Of a stretch of DNA of 30,289 nt, positions 16,905-27,475 are shown in pieces. Positions within the stretch are counted from its first letter, which is position 1; every line of letters starts with the position of its first letter. The stretch is from Branchiostoma floridae (Eukaryota > Chordata > Leptocardii > Amphioxiformes > Branchiostomatidae). A model generated the notes under the pieces. It made no database searches. It was not told where the DNA came from and saw only the letters and a program-made list of their open reading frames with translations. The position numbers were made by a program, and so were the translations under genes. The stretch spans positions 400,577-430,865 of the forward strand of contig NW_023365714.1 of the NCBI RefSeq assembly GCF_000003815.2, in the 5' to 3' direction.

Positions 16905-17765
16905 CGAGTGGGGTCCATTTGGACTCCAGGCGTAAGTTTTGAAGTGGCAATTGAACATTTTTGATCTTAAGAAAAATTCCTTCCGTGAATTTGTCAGTGA
17001 ATATCTGCTATATCCTCTCCTACGTTTTTACGGAGATTCGTACAATACGGTGGAAATTATAAAGGAACATCTGTGTTCAGTCGGTCTGGGGTCCAAACGA
17101 ACCCCAGCAAAATATGCAGTTTTTAAAACAAACTTTTGAGACCAACCGCATAACTCCTTATCGTAAGTATGGCCACCAAATTTTTAGAGGACAATAAACA
17201 TTCTCATATATCATCATACATCATCATATAATGTGACGACATTTAGACATCATTTAGTTAACGAGGGCGGCCATCTTAAATTTTGATCAATGATGTCATG
17301 AAATTAGCGGAAATTATCAATTTTTAGTCATAAAGTTACATTGAATTGGATTTAATTGATGTAAGAAGAGTAGTTTACAATAAAACACCTCGTTTAAATT
17401 CCGTTGCCATTGCAACACAAAAAATGATGAACTTACTTTATTTACCAAAAATAATTCTAACAACATTTTGTGATAAATTATCAAGTTTGATAGCTTTAGC
17501 CGTTCATGAGTTATGCGACATAGCAGTTCCCGAGGGTCTCAAAATTCCCCTCCCGGCCAGAATAGTGTTAGTGCAAAACGTGGACATTCCTATCTTTTGA
17601 ATAAATCAGGATAATGAGCTGCAATTAGCAACAACTTAAAATGCCAATACATTCCTCTTACATTGACGAACCAATTTCTGTACAGTGATCATCGATAAAA
17701 ATTGGAAATGAGATTTTATTGAACAAAACATTTTGAAGTCCATTTGGACCCCAGTCGGTCATCTT
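16905..17765. repeat. Inverted repeat GGGGTCCAnnTGGACT element
   Basis: GAGTGGGGTCCATTTGGACT (16909-16928) returns inverted as GAAGTCCATTTGGACCCCAG (17735-17754), about 830 bp away, with a third, direct copy TCTGGGGTCCAAACGAACCC near 17086-17105. Each is partly self-palindromic. The interval is AT-rich and has no exon. It is probably a decayed non-autonomous DNA transposon in the 5' intron of the large-protein gene; no target duplication was identified. Confidence 0.45.
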
Positions 17766-18335
17766 AGTCGCAAAAAAAAAGGTCAGGTGTTTGAGGAGAT
17801 GAAAGCAAAATACTTTTGCTCCGACCAAGAACGAATATCTAGATTTCCACGAAGACATACCTTCTCCTAAAATAATCAAGGCTTATTGTAGAGAGTCAAT
17901 TTAAAAGGTCTCATTCATGTATTACTAAAACAGTATTTACCCAAAACGTTAACGGCTGCATGAATGCATGTTCGTTTATAGTGATGAAGCTAATGGTGTA
18001 ACTGAATAAAGTCAAGTGGTTCGAAATTCCCTTTCATCCATCTCAACTGAGCACAGATTGTGTATGTAGCTATACCAGTTACCATGGAAATAATGATTGT
18101 ACGACCATCTGTTTCATCATCACCATCTTTACATGGCCTACATTATGCGGCTATTCTACATCTCCAACACTATTGACAAACACCTATAGTGTCCCCCAAA
18201 TCAGGTAGTACAGTAAGAAGTCTATTGCAGCCTTCCCTCATTACTTATTTTGATAAGACTCTGACTTGCATGATGAGAAACAGACCTCTGACCTCCAGTG
18301 ACACATGCATGGAATTAGGACTTGATTTTGTCATT
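17766..18335. other. Non-coding, no recognised feature
   Basis: AT-rich sequence with no convincing exon on either strand and no clear repeat. If the large-protein gene continues to the right, this is intron. Confidence 0.5.
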
Positions 18336-18770
18336 ACCTCCATGAAAAATGGAGGTATAGTTTTTGTTGTGTCTGTTTGTGTGTCCGGATACTTGTGGGT
18401 AGCATGACTCAATAACATCTCGATTGATTAAAATGATATTTGGTAGGTGGGTAGGAAATGGGAAGACAAAGGTCAGGGTTGATTTTGGGCCCCCTGGTAT
18501 GTGACCTTGGTACTGCAGCAGAACTTCGATTTTTTGTATCTTTTGACATGGACATGCTATGGTCTTGATTTTTTGGTGGAAGATAGCTTTTCATGTAAGG
18601 AAGAAGCTGTGTATATTTGGCCCCCCTAGCGGCTTGCTCTGGAACTGCAGGGGCAATTTTGTCAAAATCTTCCAAGAAGCATAACGGAACGTAGGAACGA
18701 TGTATTTAAATGATATTTAACATGCAGGTATCTTTGGCGGAGATGTACACAATGGTAATTTTTTTACATC
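18336..18770 (+). repeat. Dispersed repeat family R1, copy 1 (3' end diverged)
   Basis: The copy starts with a hairpin ACCTCCAT-GAAAA-ATGGAGGT, then TATAGTTTT, a GTGTGTCTGT stretch, TCCGGAT, and the long block ATTGATTAAAATGATATTTG shared with copy 2. Similarity continues through TTGCTCTGGAACTGCAG and ends near GGAGATGTACA. The 3' terminus seen in copy 2 is absent here. It makes open frames on both strands but none with protein features. Confidence 0.8.
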
Positions 18771-19029
18771 AATTTCATTCTCAGTTCCCATTATGTTAAT
18801 TATGTACAATTTTGCCATATGATTGTACACATTATATCATGGTTTGTGAACTTATCGGCATTGGAAATCAACAAAGAATTGCTGAATGGGCCACCAAATT
18901 GTCTCCAATGTGACATAAATGAATGTAAATGATGACTTAACTTCCAAATGCCGAGGGAAAGAAGATCCTTTCATTCACCACTACGGAATTATAGTATTTT
19001 CTCATCAATTAAGCTAATTGGGTCTTATT

Positions 19030-19767
19030 ATCTCCATGAAAAATGGAGATATAGTTTTGGGTGTGTCTCTCTGTGTGTCTGTGTATCCGGATTTTTGTAG
19101 TGAGCATAACTCAATAACCTCTCGATTGATTAAAATGATATTTGGTATGTGGGTAGGAGTTGGGGAGAAAAAAGGTCAAGGTCAATTTTGGGCCACCTGG
19201 CATGTGACCTTGGTACTGCAGCAGGAATTAATTTTTTTGATCTTTTGAACTGGATGTGCTATGGTCTTGATTTTTGGATGGCAGATAGCTTGTGATATAA
19301 GGGATATGTGGTGTATATTTGGTCCCCCTAGCAGGTTGCTCTGGAACTGCAGAGGCATTTTTGTAAAAATCTTCTAAGGAGGATAACTGAAGAAGGGAAC
19401 GACAAATGTACATGATATTTGGCATGTAGGTAGCTTAGACAGAGATGCACATCATAAAGTGCAAATTATGCAAACTGACACTTAATTTGCATATTTAATG
19501 AGGGAAATCTGTGCAGGGTTTCCTTGCTAGAACTCAAATGCATGCAATCTATGTAGTTTGTGGCAGGTGGAACATTATCAGATACCAATTATTCAAATAA
19601 GTCCTTAATTTGCATAATTAATGCAAAAGTGCCATAATTCATTGATGTGGTAGATGATTGGACAATCAACATAGTGACCAGCTTAGGTTATTTACAGGTT
19701 TACATAACTAACCATAGATTATGCAAATGTAGAAGTCATTAACATAATCAGACTATTTCATGGAGAT
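19030..19767 (+). mobile_element. Dispersed repeat family R1, copy 2 (both ends)
   Basis: Begins ATCTCCAT-GAAAA-ATGGAGAT and ends with TTTCATGGAGAT at 19756-19767, the inverse of its own beginning (ATCTCCATGAAA), so it has short terminal inverted repeats and a length of about 738 bp. The first ~430 bp align with copy 1 at roughly 80-85 percent by eye. The 3' half is rich in TTTGCAT/ATGCAAA octamers. It has no coding capacity. The superfamily is not assigned; the inverted ends suggest a DNA transposon, the internal 5' hairpin is unusual. Confidence 0.7.
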
Positions 19768-20120
19768 ATGAGAACTCTTGTTTGCGATGTTTCTCTGTCA
19801 TAGATACATTGTCACGGGTTTGAGAATCTACTTATAAAATGTAGGAGATTTGTAATTTTTCCTCAACAATTATGCAAATTAACTCTGTATTTACATAATA
19901 AGCATTTGATTGCTAAGTTTATAAATCATAAGTCAAGCTTTCAAAGTTTAACAAAATTGACGACTGTAGTTAACACAAGCCTCTAGCTTTTAACTGTTAT
20001 GTACATATGATGATAATAATCTTTATATAACACTCCCTTACGTTTCGGGCCGCATTGTCAAAAATTCGCATAAGGTAGCAGAACACAGTTTTCGGTCCAA
20101 AGGCATTTCTATACTTAAAG
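19768..20120. other. Non-coding, no recognised feature
   Basis: AT-rich DNA with further ATTATGCAAAT-type octamers near 19870. No exon is seen. Confidence 0.5.
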
Positions 20121-21798
20121 CTATACTTTACTCCAAAGGAGAGTGTTCTGGTTTTGGTACTAATATTCTTCTGAATCCCAAAACGTAATTGCATCGGCTA
20201 CTTGACATTGAACCTGGGCAAGGGAGCAGTTTCATTATAAAGCACTACCCCCCCCCCCCCCCAAGTACCCTACAGATAAATTACAGTCACCTTGCATATT
20301 ATAATTGCGAACAACTCAAGAGCAAATGTCTGTAAGGATCAAACAATGGTGGCAGGGGCAGCTCATATTTTGCACAGTGATAGTACTTGGTCCACAACCC
20401 CTCAAAATAGCTTTCTTTTAGATCAAAACTCTTTGTTGCCATGGTAACGGGCAAACAAAGTTTTCTGGTCATTTTCCCCAATTTTCGCATCTCAAAAACC
20501 CGAAAATTAGCATATTTTACGGCACTGTCTTGGCATCACCTTTAAACCTATCATCAAATCAAAACAAGATCTGCATAGACCAACATTTTGGCTTTTTCAA
20601 GATTGTTGTGAAATTTCCAAAGAGGTACATTTTAGTTCTTGGGCAGCGTGAAAACAGTGCGATGTTTCAAGCTTTAAAAAAATGTAATTTTTGGCCCAAC
20701 TTTGCAACGCTATAAGTGTCGCTCTGGTATTTATTTTGGCTTGAAATTTGTACCATATATAGATCATTAGAATGCATTGCTGCAAAATTTGGTAACTTGT
20801 TTGGTTGTCACGTGACTTTCCCTTAAAGTAGGCCACTTTTTGTGTTTGGCGAAAATTGTGAAAGAGTTTCGGGTCATGACGTTCAGTCACGTGGTTGTCC
20901 CTGAAAGTAGGCCATTTTTTTTGCTTTTGATGTAAATTGTGAATTTTAGCTATGTTCAAAATACGTGACGAAGTAAACAAGAATTCTTATTCAACTTCGA
21001 GTCAAATGTGCATCTATGTATTGCCTATAAAATAAACGCTTGTGGAGTTTTGGGTCATGACGTTCAGTCACGTGGTTGTCCCTGAAAGTTGGCCACTTTT
21101 TACACGAAAACTGTGAATTTTAGCTATGCTCAACGTACGCTACACGACGAAGCAAAATAAAATTCTGATTCAACTTCCTGTCAAAGGTAAATCTATGTAT
21201 TGCCTATCAAATATACTTGTACAAAATTAGGTCAGGAAGTTAAGTCACGTGGTTGTCCCTGAAAGTAGGCCACTTTTTTCATTTGACGAAAATTGTGAAT
21301 TTTCAAAGTACGCTACGTGACGAAATGAAGATAAATTCTGATTCAACTTCTGGTCAAATGTACATCTTTGTATTCTTTATCGAATAAATGCTTGTAGAGT
21401 TTCGGGTCATGACGTTTAGTCACGTGATTGTCCCTTAAAGCAGGTGCCCTTTCGTGCTTGACGAAAATTGTGAATTTTAGCCATTTTCAAAGTACGCTAC
21501 GTGACAAAGTAAATCAGAATTCTAACTCAACTTCTTCTTAAGGTAGGCATATATGTGTTGCCTATCAAGTAAATGTTTGTAGAGTTTCAGGGAGTGACGT
21601 TTAGTCCCGGGAAGTCTCTGAAAGTAGGCTGATTTTGATTACGGTTTAGCTGCGATTCATTGCGATCATCGTGCGATAGGCATAATGTGCAATCGCAAGG
21701 ATATTTTACCGATCCTTGTGACCGGGGCTTTTGTCGATTTTTTGTACATAAAGTACATGGTCTTCTAAAAAATAACACTCTTCTGGAGTAAAGTATGG
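20121..21798. mobile_element. Inverted-repeat element enclosing a satellite array
   Basis: CTATACTTTACTCCAAAGGA (20121-20140, continuing GAGTGTT) returns inverted as AACACTCTTCTGGAGTAAAG (21774-21793, continuing TATGG), with weaker similarity outward (AAAAATTC, GGTCC, CTTAAA in the same order). Between the arms lie a C15 run near 20248-20262 and the ~180-bp tandem repeats described next. The plan, diverged inverted ends around an internal tandem array, suggests a non-autonomous transposon that gained or carries a satellite. Ends are approximate. Confidence 0.5.
20809..21650 (+). repeat. ~180-bp tandem satellite, E-box bearing
   Basis: A landmark CACGTG recurs at 20809, 20888, 21069, 21246 and 21421, with a degenerate CCCGGG at 21606: spacings 79 (deleted unit), 181, 177, 175 and 185. 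Around each is CAGTCACGTGGTTGTCCCTG then AAAGTAGGCCACTTTTT, AAAATTGTGAATTTTAGC, ACGTGACGAAGTAAA and GGTCATGACGTT. Units are about 80-90 percent alike by eye. No unit is coding. Confidence 0.9.
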
Positions 21799-22799
21799 TT
21801 TTAAGGACCACAAGGTGACTGACATCGACGCTGATGACATTATAGTAGGCTGAATTTTTGAAGCACGACAAACTAATATGTTGAAGTCGAGAGTATAATC
21901 TACAAAATAACTGGAAAAAAAGTTTTTTTTAGGCCAAAAAGCAGTTTTGATTGATTGATTGATTTTATCTTGCACTAAAAAAGATGATAACATACAGCAA
22001 ATTAAAGAAAGTAACAAGACGTGCAGGGGGGAGAATAAAGCCGTGTGGCTTATACAAACTTATCCCCCGTCAAAATTCAAAAATCATAATACAATTTAAC
22101 AACTCGATGGGTATGAAAATATACATCAAACAATAATAAACCAAGTGAAAATAATATAAGCCAGTGATCATCATAACGCTGCAATTGATTTAACCATGAA
22201 AAACGGAAACTAGACAAAACTAAACATGATCTACAGATCATAAATAAATAAGTCAAAGCTACTCAAGCAACTGGATATGAATTACAGGAGCTAACGGTAG
22301 TAGTCAGGGAACAGTATGACAGAAAGGCACAAGACCTATTAGGAAACAAAAACAGCTACGTGCCCTTAAAAAGGACCCTACCACCAAGTTTAAATCCTCT
22401 GCAGCGCGGCGGCGCTATGACCTTAGGCTCTAGACAACGATTTCTGTATCACTTCATGACGGAGGGTCGTGTGTAAAAAGAGTCTCTTCGTTACCAGGTA
22501 ATGACCCTCTGAACGAAGGTATTGATAAAAAATGATAATAGGAAACAATGACCACTTACAGGCATTATGATGACTCAGCTCCAGGTTAATTGCAGGAAAG
22601 TGAGTGGAAGTTCCACGTCCTTCAGTCTAAATGATAGAAAGACAAAAGAAGAAAATTGACATTACGATAATTGGAAAACCAGCGAGATTTCTTTATTATT
22701 TTAGTTTCAGAAGAGTACAGAAATAAACAATAAAATCAAAGACACACACTTAAATGTTGTGAACATGAGAGACCAAAACCAGACATTCCGTTGCAATAC
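21799..22799. other. Non-coding repeats; (TTGA)n
   Basis: A short (TTGA)n run lies at about 21947-21964, followed by TTTATCTTGCACTAAAAAAG. Such tetranucleotide runs often mark LINE 3' tails, but no reverse-transcriptase coding sequence abuts it. The rest is AT-rich, with a GC-rich patch (GCAGCGCGGCGGCG) near 22400 that I cannot interpret. Confidence 0.4.
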
Positions 22800-23130
22800 C
22801 GTCTAAGTTATGGTGTCAAACCACAAACAAAATCGTTGCCAAATGGCAAGAAGGGTTGAACGCACAGGGAACATAAAGGAAACCCTTCGTTTTTACAGAA
22901 CTTTAAACCAGGCGATAGATACCCATTTTCCCTACAAGGTCACCAAAACCTACAGCCGTGGATGTCCCCGAAGATCAAGTCTGCAATGTCCAGTTCAGGC
23001 ACAAATTAAACTAGGTGGTAAAAGGCGAAGCTTCTGCTTTGTGTCCCCTGTGCGTCCAACATCTCTTTCCATTGGACCAGGTGTTTCGGTTAAACAATAC
23101 AACAGTAATACAATGGAAGCATCAGAACCC
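22800..23130. repeat. Imperfect palindrome with ~60-bp arms
   Basis: AATGGCAAGAAGGGTTGAAC then GCACAGGGAACATAAAGG (about 22842-22880) is mirrored by the inverse of about 23022-23080 (AATGGAAAGAGATGTTGGAC, GCACAGGGGACACAAAG) with roughly 75-80 percent identity, separated by ~125 bp. Both strands therefore carry similar peptides (RTGNIKETLRF on plus, RTGDTKQKLRL on minus), a consequence of symmetry rather than two genes. Confidence 0.6.
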
Positions 23131-23380
23131 TTGCTGATCAGATGGTTGATACGTAAAAAACGAGCAGGGAACGACATGTGTGGAAATGTGGACAGATGAG
23201 GACAGACGACTGTTAATTTAACTCCGTTTATGTCTTCACACCAACAATGCAGAACATTTTAAATATAGTACTAGTGAGTGAAAAACATCTCGCAGCCATA
23301 GGTTGAATGGCGTGTTAGCCGTTGTGCGAAAACAAATTACTCCATCATATTGTACTTATTGTAAACATGCCTATTTCAAG

Positions 23381-23493
23381 GATGGAAAACCAACGGATAG
23401 ATATCCCGATCCTCTGCCAGCCGAAAGCACAGGCATCAGACCTGCCAGGACCCCACGGAATCAACCGGTACATCAGTTTACACCGGGTGACTG
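23381..23493 (+). other. Possible exon
   Basis: A plus-strand segment bounded by GCCTATTTCAAG (acceptor-like) and GACTG before GTAAGAT (good donor). Two of its frames stay open and read through (ENQRIDIPILCQPKAQASDL or DRYPDPLPAESTGIRPARTP). Neither is a family I recognise, and the acceptor tract is weak. Treat as a candidate only. Confidence 0.22.
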
Positions 23494-24110
23494 GTAAGAT
23501 TTTCTAATTTTCTGTGTGTGGTACCATGGAAAACAAAGACGGTGCATGCATCGCAGTGAAAGTTGAGTGTTATACAAATAAAAGAAGCAGTGTACAAAAA
23601 ACCATTCCAAATCACCGTAGGTCAATTATCACAGGTCAGTTGCAAGGCTAATGAGAACAATTTTATGGGGCATTTCTAAGCATGGTCACCGAGGGGAAGA
23701 GGTGATGATAATCTGATATAGAATTAAGCTGTCTTGATTGAAACAGTTTCCCCTACTGCTGTGTCAGCATGTGTGTCACTACAGTAGTCCTTGTAACATT
23801 AGAAACATTATGTTATTATCAGATATGCTTTATTCTGCATAAATGATAGGCTCATATTGAACAGAGTCTTATTCAGTACGCCGGTGTGGACAGCCATTCG
23901 CCTCGGTGGCAAGAGCATGTGTCTACCGTGCTAGCGCATCCGTTTGCTATGATCAGGCAGACGCTTTTGCTTGTCTGGACGGCACATATTTGCAAATATG
24001 GCACATTAACGGGCAGTTTGGCGAGTCAAATGATATTAAGTATCATGATAAAAACAATTGACGCTCGTTTAAGCTACAAGTCGACAGGATCATAATTTAT
24101 ATAGTCTTAC

Positions 24111-24195
24111 CTGTCTTGACTCTTGCTAGAGTGGATACCTTTCTTACAGGCAAACGGAAGGGTCGAGATGAACCCTGAAGGTGTCGGCGATTCCG
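24111..24195 (-). other. Exon-like segment, copy 1 of a direct duplication
   Basis: Read on the minus strand it runs from CTTCAGGGTT to TCCACTCTAGCAAGAGTCAA then GACAG before a GTAAGAC donor (24110-24104). A related segment with its own donor lies at 24568-24655. In the shared frame the last residues read STLARVKT here and PTLTRANT there. No acceptor was settled and no family recognised. Confidence 0.3.
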
Positions 24196-24567
24196 GTGTT
24201 ATCGGTGGCGTTGCTAAAGGGAACGATAAAAAAAGTGTCATTATGACACGTCGTTGTTTTCGTTTTTACTTCTAACGCGTATTCTATACCTATGTTTAAG
24301 GTACGTGACTACCGGCCAAATTTGGACTCACTTCCTAATCGTCATCTGGCCTTATAGATTTACATGATTTACCGTAAGATTTTACTGCTAGGGCCCAACC
24401 AGTTAAGGCGACAAAAAGCTTTGTGCTTAAGTGGGTCCGCAAGATGAAGTGCGCCGATTGGTGGCTCGTGTAGGTAGATTTGTATGGGTCATATTTCGCC
24501 ACAAAACAGATCACAAATGTACAGCAAAACATCATGTTGCCATCAGAATCACGCAGAACGTGTTTAC

Positions 24568-24655
24568 CTGTGTTTGCCCTGGTTAGAGTGGGTGCTGAGA
24601 TGTCGCACCGTGACTGTGAAGCGGGTTTATCGGGAGGAACCCTGAAGTGACTCCG
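24568..24655 (-). other. Exon-like segment, copy 2 of a direct duplication
   Basis: CTTCAGGGTT to CCCACTCTAACCAGGGCAAA then CACAG before GTAAACA (24567-24561). It is similar to copy 1 at both ends and different in the middle, at the same strand and with the donor at the same place. It lies in a GC-richer stretch (24550-24780) that could be the 5' end of a gene. Confidence 0.3.
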
Positions 24656-26865
24656 GTGAGAACCTGCCGCAGCGCCCTCCGACCAGAAAGTGCGGGGCTC
24701 CGACCCGGCTGGACTTCTTCGGAATTTTGGGGTGTCTCAATTATCTGGGTAAAGCCGGAGCTGATTGGACGGTCAAAGGCGCACCTTCAACCGACGTCAG
24801 TAGTTGCCAAGCAGCAAAAGGTATGAAATAGTTATAAATAACTCTGTTACGCCCATCAAACATCCTAAAGGTAAGTTGAATAACACACAATGAGCTAATT
24901 AAGTAGTCTGGAAGGTAATGAACCAATGTGACAGATTTTTCACACACAAGCGGTTGCCTCATGAACTCTCGAAGCCTGTCCACGCCAACTATTTACCCCA
25001 ACTTAAAGGTCTTTGCATAGATAATGAGCTACCCACAAGGCTCTGGGCTCTGTACGCTGGGACGCACCATAAGACTGGCCTTGGGTAAAGCTGACAATCA
25101 CTGAGTCAGTAGAAAAGAAGTCATATGTCACTAATGCATGCGACCTATAGCCCAAGTAAACGCGACAGTAGTCAATGATTTTCTCTGATGAAATTTTACG
25201 CACTTCCATGTAAAGATGGGTCGAAATATTGCGTTCAGTGTTACCTTTAAAGGATTGTAAGGGGGGTGTTTTGGTCAGTTCATAACTTCGAGGCGATTCC
25301 ATACGAAATGATGACCATTTGTTGAGCGTTATGTCTATGTTATCGAACACAGATCATGAACTTGCACAGAATGTAGAACAAAAATCAAGATTTTGGAAAA
25401 ATGGGTCCCAGATCAGTTTTGGCGGCAGCCTTTGATAGCATAGATGAGTGACACAACATCCTGCACAGTGGTGACCCCTGCGTTACCAAAGTCATCAAAC
25501 ACCTGACGAAATGACAAGATAAAAGGACGCAAAGGCACTACCCTTTCCACCGCCTTAATTCATGACCAGCGACAATAGCACAGCGACTATGTGTAATTAT
25601 CTGTGTAATAAAGCAAGTGACCTGTGTCAAGCCTGCCCCAGGCTCAAGCCTGAGCCTGGATGACTGCAGAAAACAAAGACTTTTGTCATTACTGTATTTC
25701 TGCCATTTACAACAAATCAACAGTACTTTACCCAAAACACATTTTCTTCTCACACCCTACAAAGAAGTGCCAGAAATCTGTAGTACAAAAGTGCACTTTA
25801 TTGGGACAAACGGTCGGACCGATGGAAGCAAATTTTAGGACCAGCCTTTTGTTGTTACGTAGGCTAGCCTGGTAACCGCAACACCGGGAGTTCGCCGCTA
25901 TCTCTACGGTGCTGGGAGTGTTGCTGGTCCGCCCGGGTCATTAGCGCACACGGGACGATCTATGGGCTGGTTTTAACTACCTCTGTCACTGCGGTTATCA
26001 ACTGCGCAAGCCGTCAGGTGGGACGTTATACTGGGGGTAACGAATCATGTCAGATTCCCCCAACTAATCTCGAAAAGAAGGACTGTTTACCTCAAAAGAT
26101 ACTCAAACTTATTTGTAGCACACTTGAGTCAAGGAGGCCATCTACGAGCGGATCTACAACCCCACCTTCAACCGCAAGGAAGGACTCCGCGTAGAACTTT
26201 CCAGTACATGGGACCCCGCTTTGCACCACAAAGGCCAACAAGTGTTCGTAGACCTCATACCTCCATGAAATATCCAGAGTGTTTGTAGGGGAGGTTTTGG
26301 TGGGGGATATGAGTAATAGTTTAAAAAAGGAGGCACATAATTGGTGTTAGTTTTTAGAATGGATGTTGTTCGTCAGTGTGATTTTTTTGTACTCTCCATA
26401 TCACCTCATCGCAATCCATCCTAACTTTCTTGACACAAGTTTACTCAAAACATAAAAATAAAACACCTTCTGAAGTACCATGGCCAACCACCAGGAGGCC
26501 AAAAAGTGCATAAAGCCCTTCACGATCACAACACCTAACCAGGTTACAAATCTCATCGCAACTCATCCACAGCTTCCTAAGATATTCGCTGCACACACAA
26601 ACATCCACAAAACAAACACTCCTGTTGATCCACATGTACAACAAACAGCTACAAGGCTGAAATTCACAGCAAATAAGCATCTACTATACACTTACCCACC
26701 ACATAAAAATCAACACCACAGCAAGTCCAGGTGCAAAAATATGACGAAAACATGTTGCTGCAGTACCAAGGTCAACCAACAGGTGGCACAAAATTCACCT
26801 GCACCATCACCAGCCCCACCCCTACCCATCCACCGAAAACGATTACAAACCTTCCAACCGTCCGT
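24656..26865. other. Mostly uninterpreted; no confirmed gene
   Basis: Mixed composition. A GC-rich part continues to about 24780 (with ATTGG, an inverted CCAAT, near 24765). A second GC-rich patch lies at 25870-26060. CAGGCTCAAGCCTGAGCCTG at 25639-25658 is a small palindrome. Open frames at 26480-26896 on the plus strand are Thr/His/Pro-rich and featureless. I can support no exon here. Confidence 0.4.
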
Positions 26866-27467
26866 CAATGCAAGTCTATGCTTTTTAGCACTGTAAGAAG
26901 GCTGCGTCTAGAAACAGAAGAAGTAAATCTTACCCTTTCTGGTACATATTTGGAAGTTGTTGCATGTTTTAAATATCTAGGTGTTTGGTTTGATTCCTAT
27001 CTAACATGGAGTATACACATTAACAAACTATGCAGTACGGTGTCCTCTAGGTTGGGAGTGTTAAGACGTTTAGTACCCATTTTAACACCTAAGACACGTT
27101 CCATGTTGTTTAATTAATTGTATGATTCTTCCTAAGATTGAGTATTGTGATACGGTATGGGGCAACTGCGGGAAATCTCTCTCTGACAATCTCCAGAAAC
27201 TCCAAAATCATGCAGCACGACTTGCTCTCGGTTTGTCTCGGAGATCACATGTAGATAATGACCATCTGTCTGCATTAGGTTGGAATTCTCTGGCAGCTCG
27301 TCGGAAAATGCATCTCCTGCAAACCGTCTTCAAGTCAATCCATCGGCAGTTACCAGAGTACTTACAAATATTTGATTATTTATATAATAGAACATCTCAC
27401 ACATACTCAACAAGGCTTAATTCAAACTTATCACTACAACTACCGACAGTCAGACTTAAATCTGACC
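26866..27467 (+). pseudogene. CR1/L2-like LINE, reverse-transcriptase C-terminal part (host element)
   Basis: The sequence reads QCKSMLFSTVRRLRLE, then VACFKYLGVWFDSYLTWSIH, then, after a stop at 27115 and a one-base frame change, LPKIEYCDTVWGNCGKSLSD, LQKLQNHAARLALGLSRRSH and a TRLNSNLSLQLPTVRLKSD end. These blocks (KYLGVWLD, W-x-x-HI, LPxxEYCDxVWGN, LQxLQNxAAR) are the post-palm and thumb region of CR1/L2/jockey-type LINE reverse transcriptases. The catalytic palm is absent, so the copy is 5'-truncated. The frameshift shows it is dead. The last ~12 codons of the ORF resume only at 29285, after an inserted element. Confidence 0.85.
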
Positions 27468-27475
27468 GTAGGAAA
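27468..27475 (+). repeat. Target site duplication, left
   Basis: GTAGGAAA, repeated exactly at 29285-29292. In the host LINE it encodes the middle of SDRRK; deleting the insert and one copy restores a continuous host frame. Confidence 0.9.

Noticed and set aside
21947-21964. (TTGA)n as the 3' tail of a LINE
   Set aside because: No reverse-transcriptase coding sequence lies next to it on either side; left as a simple repeat.
22810-23199. 129-codon plus-strand frame
   Set aside because: It lies on an imperfect palindrome, has no recognised motif, and the opposite strand gives a similar peptide; better explained as repeat.
26480-26896. 138-codon plus-strand frame rich in Thr, His and Pro
   Set aside because: It has biased composition and no motif, and it overlaps the host LINE in a different frame.
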